Below the pieces are notes generated by a model, which saw nothing but the letters and a program-made list of their open reading frames with translations, ran no database searches and had not been told where the DNA came from. A DNA stretch of 64,000 nucleotides from Thiomicrospira pelophila DSM 1534 (GTDB lineage Bacteria; Pseudomonadota; Gammaproteobacteria; Thiomicrospirales; Thiomicrospiraceae): positions 248,001 to 312,000 of the forward strand of contig NZ_JOMR01000001.1 of the NCBI RefSeq assembly GCF_000711195.1. Direction: 5' to 3'. A program made the position numbers and the translations under genes. This document shows, piece after piece, positions 1 to 6,333 of the stretch. Within the stretch, counting starts at the first letter, position 1, and each line of letters begins with the position of its first letter.

Positions 1-1174
1 CACGGAAGATAACTTCTGGACGAGACACACCAAGCTCAAATCCTTCACGACGCATGTTCTCAATTAACACTGACAAGTGAAGTTCACCACGGCCAGATAC
101 ACGGAATTTGTTTGCATCTTCGGTGTCTTCTACACGCAGTGCTACGTTAGTTAATAACTCTTTGTCCAAGCGTTCACGGATTTGACGTGAAGTAAGAAGT
201 TTCCCGTCCTGACCTACAAACGGTGAGGTGTTAACTTGGAAAGTCATACTTACCGTTGGTTCATCAACGGTCAAAGCCGGTAATGCTTCTGGGTGGTTTG
301 GATCACAAAGGGTATCAGAGATATTTAGCGGGTCTAAACCGCTAAATGCAACGATGTCACCGGCGTGAGCTTCTTCAACATTCACGCGATCAAGGCCGTT
401 AAAACCAAATAACTCAGCCACTTTTGCGTTACGTTTTTTGCCATCTTTATCGACAACTGCTACTGGCATACCGACCTGAACCGCACCACGCTTGATACGA
501 CCCGTGCCGATAACACCTTTATATGTGTCATAAGACAAAGAAATACACTGCAACTGGAAAGGTCCACCCAGATCAACTTCCGGTGGTGAAACCTTGTCAA
601 CGATGGTTTGGAAAACCGGCTGCATGTCACCTGAACGTACATCCGCATCAAAACCAGCATAACCATTAAAACCAGAAGCGAATAGGATTGGGAAATCCAT
701 TTGTTCGTCAGTCGCACCTAAACGGTCAAACAAATCGAAAGTTTGGTCAACAACCCAGTCAGGACGAGCCGCATCGCGGTCAACTTTGTTAACCACAACG
801 ATTGGCTTCAAGCCCTGCTGTAATGCTTTTTGGGTTACAAAACGTGTTTGTGGCATTGGGCCTTCCACCGCGTCTACCAACAATAGAACCGAATCTACCA
901 TCGACAAAATACGCTCTACTTCACCACCGAAGTCGGCGTGACCTGGGGTGTCAACGATGTTGATGCGGTAGTCGTTCCATAGAACAGCGGTGTTTTTTGA
1001 CAGAATCGTGATACCACGTTCTTTTTCCTGATCATTCGAGTCCATCATGCGCTCGCCGTGATCTTTACGGGCGTCCAATGTGCCGGATTGTCTTAAAAGT
1101 TGGTCAACCAATGTGGTTTTGCCGTGGTCAACGTGAGCGATAATTGCGATGTTACGAATATGATCGGTGGTCAT
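1..1174 (-). CDS. typA: Ribosome-associated GTPase TypA/BipA (3' end outside window)
   Basis: Translation factor-family GTPase that binds the ribosome and helps 50S assembly and stress adaptation. Reading leftward from ATG at 1174, the frame is open to the window edge, giving about 391 codons of a family usually near 600. The N-terminus shows G1 AHVDHGKTTL, G3 DTPGHADFGGE and G4 NKVDRDAARPDWV, the last being typical of TypA rather than EF-G or LepA. Domain II follows and the visible part ends near the start of domain III. The C-terminal domain lies beyond position 1. It is the first gene of its unit; the next leftward gene upstream ends at 1359. Confidence 0.95.
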   Translation of the reverse strand, partial: MTTDHIRNIAIIAHVDHGKTTLVDQLLRQSGTLDARKDHGERMMDSNDQEKERGITILSKNTAVLWNDYRINIVDTPGHADFGGEVERILSMVDSVLLLVDAVEGPMPQTRFVTQKALQQGLKPIVVVNKVDRDAARPDWVVDQTFDLFDRLGATDEQMDFPILFASGFNGYAGFDADVRSGDMQPVFQTIVDKVSPPEVDLGGPFQLQCISLSYDTYKGVIGTGRIKRGAVQVGMPVAVVDKDGKKRNAKVAELFGFNGLDRVNVEEAHAGDIVAFSGLDPLNISDTLCDPNHPEALPALTVDEPTVSMTFQVNTSPFVGQDGKLLTSRQIRERLDKELLTNVALRVEDTEDANKFRVSGRGELHLSVLIENMRREGFELGVSRPEVIFR

Positions 1175-1358
1175 GAATAAAGCCTGTAGAAACTAACTAA
1201 AAATAAAGAAGCGGATTATACTGCAAAAATCAAACTCTTTTTTGGCTAAATGCTATGAAAAATCAAATAAATACCGTCGTTATGATTTGGTTTTTAGCTA
1301 AAACGATCGACTTCATTAAAAATCAATCTATAACGCGAAAGATGGTTTTTGCGGCTAT

Positions 1359-2066
1359 TTAAAGCTTTCGACTAATAGATAGTCCAAGTGTCGTAGTTTC
1401 AGTATTGTCATAACCAGCAAACACGCCAAAGCTAATCAGCGGCGAGAGTAGAACGCTCAGTGATGCCTCTACAGATACTTGATCGTCTAATGATTGATAC
1501 TGGCTTTGCTGATAACTGGTTGATGCAGCTAATAACAAGTTGGAGCTAAGTTGATGTCCTAGACCAATCGACGCAGACCCCGTGTTTTGTATATCAGAAC
1601 CAGATACTTTGCCATTAAAGCTGTAGCCTAAGTGGCCAAATACAGAGCTGCTTTGTTTGATAGGCTGAAAGAGTTGCACCTGCAGACCTAGATCATCTTT
1701 TCCTGTGCTAAGGCCTTTATTTGAATCACCGGTGGCCAGTTTATAAATCAGTGCTCCTGTAATGGAGGGGTATTGAATCCATTCATAGCCCAGTCTCAAA
1801 TAGGTGTCACCCAAGCCATTCACGGTTTGACTAACCTGGTTTTGCTCAGTCGTCATTCTATTCCATGAGGTGGAAATACTATATTGCCATGCATCTTGAT
1901 AGGTTGATATGCTGAATGGCACGCTCCAAGATGTGACAGGATTTTGATCGGTTAGGTTATTTTGTCCGTTTAAATAGTAAACACCTGAAGAAATATAGGT
2001 GTTAGCTTGGGCTTGCATAGTGACCAAACTCACAAAAATGAGCAGGCTAATTTTTTGGATAGACAT
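1359..2066 (-). CDS. Putative outer-membrane beta-barrel protein
   Basis: A 235-aa exported protein with a signal peptide of about 21 residues ending MQAQA. The rest is rich in alternating polar and aromatic/aliphatic residues, Gly and Ser, as in beta-barrels. The segment GLGDTYLRLGYEW and the final aromatic/Leu-containing strand resemble the transporter-like outer-membrane proteins grouped with the phenol-degradation MetA family; that link is by eye and weak. No catalytic motif is visible. It is transcribed leftward and separated by 63 bases from the Gln/Met-rich peptide gene upstream, so the two may be co-transcribed. Substrate unknown. Confidence 0.6.
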   Translation of the reverse strand: MSIQKISLLIFVSLVTMQAQANTYISSGVYYLNGQNNLTDQNPVTSWSVPFSISTYQDAWQYSISTSWNRMTTEQNQVSQTVNGLGDTYLRLGYEWIQYPSITGALIYKLATGDSNKGLSTGKDDLGLQVQLFQPIKQSSSVFGHLGYSFNGKVSGSDIQNTGSASIGLGHQLSSNLLLAASTSYQQSQYQSLDDQVSVEASLSVLLSPLISFGVFAGYDNTETTTLGLSISRKL

Positions 2067-2129
2067 AAAAATAATATCCGGTTTGAGGTGGATTTTTGCT
2101 AGCCAAACAGTTTGGCTAGCAAGTGATGG

Positions 2130-2438
2130 TTACTCCGTGGCATCCATTTGATTGGTTTGTTCACGGTTCTGGGTTTGCACGCCTTCACCATCCTCTAATT
2201 GTTCACGGTTCTGCGAGCGTTTCTGCTGCATATTTTGCATGTTTTGTTCTACGCGTTGTTGCATCATATGTCTATTTTGCTCTACCCGCTGCTGCATCAT
2301 CTGCATTTGTTGCTGTGATTGAGGTTGTGAACTACCCACTGGAGTCTGTGGGCCCTGCGGGTTCGCCCCCGGAGCGGCAAAAGCAAATGCACTGACAGAA
2401 AACAAAATAGCGGCTGAAAATAATGGTTGAAGTTTCAT
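2130..2438 (-). CDS. Exported Gln/Met-rich repeat peptide
   Basis: A 102-aa protein with a clear signal peptide (positive start, hydrophobic core, AFAFAA cleavage region). The mature part is low-complexity and carries a tandem repeat built on MMQQRVEQN (two clear copies around residues 46-66), followed by a degenerate QQKRSQNREQ and an acidic tail. High Gln, Met, Asn and Arg and no Cys suggest a disordered or coiled periplasmic peptide; Met-rich periplasmic peptides can bind copper, but nothing here proves that. It is divergent from the DUF6502 gene, and twin palindromes lie between the two starts. Function unknown. Confidence 0.6.
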   Translation of the reverse strand: MKLQPLFSAAILFSVSAFAFAAPGANPQGPQTPVGSSQPQSQQQMQMMQQRVEQNRHMMQQRVEQNMQNMQQKRSQNREQLEDGEGVQTQNREQTNQMDATE

Positions 2439-2464
2439 GGTTAAATCTCCTGAATAATGACTGT

Positions 2465-2481
2465 ATGGGATAATTTCCCAT
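2465..2481. promoter_or_regulatory. Palindromic operator 1 (ATGGGA-N5-TCCCAT)
   Basis: 17-bp inverted repeat, 27 bases upstream of the start of the Gln/Met-rich peptide gene, so over its likely promoter. It is the exact reverse complement of operator 2. The regulator is not identified. Confidence 0.6.
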
Positions 2482-2498
2482 TTCAGTTAAAACTCTAT

Positions 2499-2515
2499 AT
2501 GGGAAATTATCCCAT
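2499..2515. promoter_or_regulatory. Palindromic operator 2 (reverse complement of operator 1)
   Basis: 17-bp ATGGGA-N5-TCCCAT palindrome whose centre is 34 bp from that of operator 1, about three helical turns, so the two sites face the same side of the DNA. It lies where the -35 region of the rightward DUF6502 gene is expected (possible -10 TATCAT at 2532). It may control both divergent genes. Confidence 0.6.
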
Positions 2516-2566
2516 GTCAATCTTATTTTGGTATCATAGTGCAAAATTTATATTGGAACGCTTAAT

Positions 2567-3415
2567 GTGACTCACTCGGAATCTTCAATTTTTATCAAAA
2601 TGGTGCTGTTAGTGTTACGGCCATTGATACGTATGCTGCTTAAGCAAGGGGTGGCTTACCCACTGTTCATTGAACTGGTTAAATCCAGTTATGTCCAGGT
2701 CGCGGAGCAAAGTATTGGTCATGCAAAAACACCGACAGATAGCTTAATTAGCGTACAAACCGGGCTCAATCGTAAAGAGGTCAAACGCCTGAGAAATTTA
2801 GATAACGATCCAGAGTTAAGCGCAAAGTTTAAGCAGGCTGGTATTGGCGCACAAATCGTGTCAATTTGGTTAAGCCAACCGTCCCTACTTGACCCAAAAG
2901 GCCAGCCGAAGCCGTTAGCGAGAGTGGGATTGGAGAGTCAAAATATGTCGTTTGAAGGTTTGGTGCGCTCGGTAACAAAGGATGTGCATCCACGTTCAAT
3001 ATTAGATGATTGGTTGGCACGTGGATTTGCGCGAATAGACGAAAATGATCAAGTGCACCTTACTCAAACCGCGTATGTACCTTCTGAAGATCAAGATGAA
3101 AAACTGTTCTTTGCGCAAAAAAACCTCACCGCGCATTTGAATGCGGTGGCGCATAATCTTGAGAACGAACCTGATCAGCCTGTAATGTTTGAACGCGCGG
3201 TTTATTACAACAAGCTCTCGTCTGAATCAATTGACATCTTGGATGACTGGAGTCGCCAAGCATCCATGAAGCTACTTTCAGAGTTCAACCTTAAAGCCCA
3301 AGCTTTGGCCGAAAATGAGAAACCGTCGGATAAATTGCACGTGGCTCATCTTGGGGTATATTTGTATCGATCAGACATAGATGACCTTGTGCCACCTAAG
3401 GAGGGTCAGTCGTGA
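2567..3415 (+). CDS. DUF6502 family protein, possible DNA-binding regulator
   Basis: A 282-aa soluble protein starting at GTG 2567. The N-terminal part (LRPLIRMLLKQGVAYPLFIE) matches the DUF6502 pattern as I know it. Residues about 60-80 contain SVQTGLNRKEVKRLR, which reads like a helix-turn-helix recognition segment, and a second winged-helix-like stretch is near residues 125-160. A regulator role is inference from this and from the twin operators just upstream. It overlaps the DUF5666 gene by 4 bp (GTGA), so the two are translationally coupled. DUF6502 and DUF5666 genes are often neighbours in gammaproteobacteria, to my knowledge. Confidence 0.75.
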   Translation: MTHSESSIFIKMVLLVLRPLIRMLLKQGVAYPLFIELVKSSYVQVAEQSIGHAKTPTDSLISVQTGLNRKEVKRLRNLDNDPELSAKFKQAGIGAQIVSIWLSQPSLLDPKGQPKPLARVGLESQNMSFEGLVRSVTKDVHPRSILDDWLARGFARIDENDQVHLTQTAYVPSEDQDEKLFFAQKNLTAHLNAVAHNLENEPDQPVMFERAVYYNKLSSESIDILDDWSRQASMKLLSEFNLKAQALAENEKPSDKLHVAHLGVYLYRSDIDDLVPPKEGQS

Positions 3416-4512
3416 TCAATTTGCTAAAACGTCTAGGTTTTGTCAGCTTTTTGCTGGTTTTAATGCTCAACACATCCTGCCAAACCCACCCCAACTCAAT
3501 CGCCAGCTTGACCGTGCCCAGCGCATCGGACGAAAACGATTCGGGCTTTGGTGGAACTGGCTTAATAAATGATAGTGGCTTTGGCGGCACAGGCGTCATA
3601 GGCGTGGTCACCGGATTTGGCAGTATTTGGGTGAATGGCCTACACATTAAATTAGATCAGCAAACCCAAGTATCAAGTCAGACAGAAGCTTTTGATTTAG
3701 ACCAGCTCGAAATTGGCCACCAAGTCAGTGTTAAATTGAGAGACAACTCGGATCTAGCCGAACGAGTAGAAGTGTTTTGGCCGATTCAAGGGCCAATTAA
3801 CCAGGTTGATAAAGACAATCAGACCATCCAAGTGTTGGGTCAGACCATACAGCTTGATCAACACACGCAAGGCTTGGAGCAACTTAAGGTTGGCGAATTT
3901 GTGCGCATCAACAGCTTTGGCGGTTCGAACAACCAGGCCTGGTATGCGACACGCATCGAATCACAACCAGGCCAACAGGCTTATGTGGAAGCGATTTTAA
4001 ACCAAGCGTCAGACCAAAGCTGGACGGTGGCCGGTACAAAACTGGAAACAACTCAGCTACCCCAAAACCCCCAACAAGGACAGCTAGTGCGTTTGCAGTT
4101 TAAAACCGAAAACAAAGTTCCGCGTTTAACAAGTGTTGAGCCGGTTATACGAACTCAAAAGCTCGAATCACAACGCCTAATAATTCAAGGCCAACCTCAA
4201 CGTGTTGGCGATAGCTGGTGGCTAGAAGGGGTTAAGGTTCAAGGGTTGCAACAGACTTCGCCCGCTGGATTACAGTTGTTTGAACTGCAGCAAGATCAGC
4301 AGGGCTGGCAGATTCTAAACCGGATTGAAATGCGCTCATGGCTTAAAGATTGGCCACAAACCATGCGGCAGTCAATAAAGCCGAATCAAGGTTTGCGAGT
4401 AAATGAATTGTTTAAAACACGTCAGCTAAATCATATCGCGCCTAGAGGAATGAAGCCCATGCGCGAGACCAGACCAGCACGCCCACCAGTGACACCATCT
4501 CAAAGGCATTAA
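3412..4512 (+). CDS. DUF5666 domain lipoprotein
   Basis: A 366-aa protein starting at GTG 3412 inside the stop of the DUF6502 gene. The hydrophobic N-terminus ends LNTSC, a loose lipobox with Cys23. Two copies of DSGFGGTG follow (residues about 43-60), then repeated small beta-rich DUF5666 modules (GFGSIWVNGLHIKLD, then units around INQVDKDNQTIQVLGQ), and a Pro/Arg-rich tail. Such proteins are probably envelope-attached beta-fold domains of unknown function. One perfect copy of the dispersed palindrome is embedded in codons for NNQAWY (3932-3943). Confidence 0.75.
   Translation: MINLLKRLGFVSFLLVLMLNTSCQTHPNSIASLTVPSASDENDSGFGGTGLINDSGFGGTGVIGVVTGFGSIWVNGLHIKLDQQTQVSSQTEAFDLDQLEIGHQVSVKLRDNSDLAERVEVFWPIQGPINQVDKDNQTIQVLGQTIQLDQHTQGLEQLKVGEFVRINSFGGSNNQAWYATRIESQPGQQAYVEAILNQASDQSWTVAGTKLETTQLPQNPQQGQLVRLQFKTENKVPRLTSVEPVIRTQKLESQRLIIQGQPQRVGDSWWLEGVKVQGLQQTSPAGLQLFELQQDQQGWQILNRIEMRSWLKDWPQTMRQSIKPNQGLRVNELFKTRQLNHIAPRGMKPMRETRPARPPVTPSQRH
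3932..3943. repeat. Dispersed palindrome ACCAGGCCTGGT, perfect, in DUF5666 gene
   Basis: Exact 12-bp copy, read as N-Q-A-W in the host gene. Confidence 0.9.
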
Positions 4513-4528
4513 CGACAGTCAGGAAACC

Positions 4529-4540
4529 ACCAGGTCTGGT
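4529..4540. repeat. Dispersed palindrome, 1 mismatch (ACCAGGTCTGGT)
   Basis: 17 bases after the DUF5666 stop, in a convergent gap. The flanks extend the symmetry to ACCACC...GGTGGT over 18 bp, broken only at the centre. Confidence 0.8.
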
Positions 4541-4623
4541 GGTCAGGCCTATCAAAGCTTTATTGTTTATAACTCGATTTTGTCTTGTGCGACACACGGT
4601 GTGCTTGTTTTATAACAATTAAG

Positions 4624-5121
4624 CTAGGCCACTGCGTTAGCACCGTCGGTTAAGTATTTTGTTAGGGGCAATTTGGCTTCAAGCTCTTGCTCCTTTACAT
4701 ACATACTGTTAAGAGTTTTTTCGATGAGTGACTGAATGTCGTCGATATTTTTAAGTTCTTCTAAACCTGTAATTTTATTTTTAACAATGCCGGAATACTT
4801 GTGCCCATTAATCTCATAAATATATACCTGCGCCTCCATTACGGTTAAGTCAGAATGGGCATGTATTTGATCGCGCGCCTCAATTATTCGCTTGTGCAGG
4901 TCGTTCATTTCATCAGGTATATGCTCTGTGTCTAGCATCCATTTTTTATTACCGAAGGATACTTTGTAAGGTTTTGAGTATTCGATTAGTGCAAACCTGA
5001 ATGCTGGTCCTACTAATGTGTTACCAGCTTGTTCCTTTATGCTCTTTATTGTTAACCATGCACTATTTAATGCTGCAATACATGATGCAAAGTGAACAAA
5101 CTCTTCTTCTTGTTTTGTCAT
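4624..5121 (-). CDS. Hypothetical protein, possible HEPN/AbiU2-like
   Basis: A 165-aa, mostly helical, soluble protein without a signal peptide. The N-terminal helix EEEFVHFASCIAALNSAW and the central RIIEARDQIHAHSD recall HEPN-type RNase domains, whose catalytic motif is R-x(4-6)-H; here Arg and a downstream His are five residues apart. This assignment is tentative. The gene stands alone between a convergent gap and the permease pair, and its sequence looks more AT-rich than its neighbours, which would fit acquired DNA. No antitoxin-like partner is adjacent. Confidence 0.45.
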   Translation of the reverse strand: MTKQEEEFVHFASCIAALNSAWLTIKSIKEQAGNTLVGPAFRFALIEYSKPYKVSFGNKKWMLDTEHIPDEMNDLHKRIIEARDQIHAHSDLTVMEAQVYIYEINGHKYSGIVKNKITGLEELKNIDDIQSLIEKTLNSMYVKEQELEAKLPLTKYLTDGANAVA

Positions 5122-5160
5122 AAAAACCTATCAGTTAGTATAAGGATCTTTTGGATTATT

Positions 5161-5180
5161 ATAGGGTATTGAAACCCTAT
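5161..5180. promoter_or_regulatory. Inverted repeat ATAGGGT-N6-ACCCTAT
   Basis: 7-bp arms with a 6-base spacer, in the gap between the permease pair and the leftward HEPN-like gene, upstream of the latter. Related ACCCTAT/ATAGGGT words recur at 6211-6220 and 6281-6288. It could be an operator or a short hairpin. Confidence 0.35.
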
Positions 5181-5272
5181 CCCCGTCATCTTGCTGTTTA
5201 AGGCCAGCTCGCAGGGGAAAAACGCTCTTTCCTGTAGTTTGCGCAATCCTCCTAGCCTGACATGAAAAAGCT

Positions 5273-5716
5273 TTATTTTGTAGGATGTTCGTAGTGAATA
5301 TAGGTTTGCAACACGCCATAAGCCATGGTGCCTAATAGTAAGCCAGCAAACGTAAAGATTGCGCCGATTTTGCCTTCGGCCATCATGGCCGGAATGGTGC
5401 CTGGGCAGGCGGCGGTCATGCCCCAGCCGATGCCGAACAACATCGCGCCTAAAATCAAACCTTGCTGATAGGGCTTTTTAACAAAGTCCACTTGTTCGCC
5501 GGTAGCGATGGAATGGACTTGAAATTTTTTGAGTAAGAAAACACCAATCATCGCGACGACGACGGCGGTGACGATGACTTCCATTAACTGAAAATCAATA
5601 AACAAGAACATTTTGGCGTGATAGTCATAGGTGGTGGCACCGGCTCGGCTCATTAAAAAACCAAACAGTCCACCCATAATGAGGGCAAATAGATTTACTT
5701 TTTTCAAGACTTTCAT
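5273..5716 (-). CDS. YeeE/YedE family permease, C-terminal half subunit (PmpB-like)
   Basis: A 147-aa membrane protein with about four transmembrane segments. It matches the second half of the YeeE/YedE (TsuA-like) thiosulfate/sulfur-compound importers: the motif GWGMTAACPGTIPA contains the conserved Cys-Pro of the substrate path. It starts 2 bases after the stop of the first-half gene, so the two halves form one operon and presumably one heterodimeric permease, as in PmpA/PmpB. Substrate is inferred (thiosulfate, sulfite or another sulfur anion) from the family and the sulfur-oxidiser context. Confidence 0.85.
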   Translation of the reverse strand: MKVLKKVNLFALIMGGLFGFLMSRAGATTYDYHAKMFLFIDFQLMEVIVTAVVVAMIGVFLLKKFQVHSIATGEQVDFVKKPYQQGLILGAMLFGIGWGMTAACPGTIPAMMAEGKIGAIFTFAGLLLGTMAYGVLQTYIHYEHPTK

Positions 5717-5718
5717 GA

Positions 5719-6207
5719 TTACAACCCAAATAAAAGGTGAGTGGTAATTAACGCGCTGCCAAAGAACACCACCCCAGCTAATAAGCTAGGAGGGTTAAGC
5801 ATTGCGCCACCCACTAATGCATGACCGGTGGTGCAAGCGCCCGCGAGTCGCGCTCCAAAACCTAATAACATACCGCCAAACACCAACCAGATCGCTTTAG
5901 CGGAATAGGTTTGCGGCAGAATCGCATCATACATACCCATATCAAAACTTAGATGCCAGCTGTCGGCCGAAGTTAGGGCTGAAATTAGTCCGCCAATTGG
6001 AATGCCAATCAAAAACCAAAGTTTTGAGTTGTTAAGGTTGCTGTATTCGCCCATGCGAAAGAACTTGATTTTGCGACAGACTAGCCCGCAAAGATTGCCA
6101 TAGCCAGTTGAACAACCGGCTGGCTTACCTAGTAGCCAAAAGTGACTGATAACGAAAAGACCGATCGCGATACCAGCAATCCAGCCAGCCCAAACTGATA
6201 TTTCCAT
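5719..6207 (-). CDS. YeeE/YedE family permease, N-terminal half subunit (PmpA-like)
   Basis: A 162-aa polytopic membrane protein. GKPAGCSTGYGNLCGLVC near residues 28-45 and GARLAGACTTGHALVGGA near residues 118-135 are the conserved Cys/Gly motifs of the YeeE/YedE fold. It lies directly upstream of the second half (2-base gap). The promoter gap 6208-6333 holds ATAAACCCTATAAG (6211) and ATAGGGTATAAATAA (6281), two mutually inverted words that could bind a sulfur-responsive repressor; this is a guess. Confidence 0.85.
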   Translation of the reverse strand: MEISVWAGWIAGIAIGLFVISHFWLLGKPAGCSTGYGNLCGLVCRKIKFFRMGEYSNLNNSKLWFLIGIPIGGLISALTSADSWHLSFDMGMYDAILPQTYSAKAIWLVFGGMLLGFGARLAGACTTGHALVGGAMLNPPSLLAGVVFFGSALITTHLLFGL

Positions 6208-6307
6208 TTTATAAACCCTATAAGAAACTTTTATGCATATTTTGCCTGAAGTATCAGTAGCTTCAAGCTTAGGTTTTTTTATAGGGTATAAATAAACTTT
6301 ATTAAGG

Positions 6308-6319
6308 ACCGGGCCTGGT
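6308..6319. repeat. Dispersed palindrome, 1 mismatch (ACCGGGCCTGGT)
   Basis: About 14 bases past the stop of the leftward hydrogenase gene. Confidence 0.7.
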
Positions 6320-6333
6320 GATTGATTTTGTCG

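Noticed and set aside
1292-1303. Palindrome TTTTAGCTAAAA between typA and the barrel gene
   Set aside because: A single AT-rich 12-bp palindrome in a short gap; no repeat elsewhere that would support a regulator site.
2123-2395. Rightward open frame of 90 codons over the Gln/Met-rich peptide gene
   Set aside because: It is the antisense of a gene with a clear signal peptide and repeat; no ribosome site or family.
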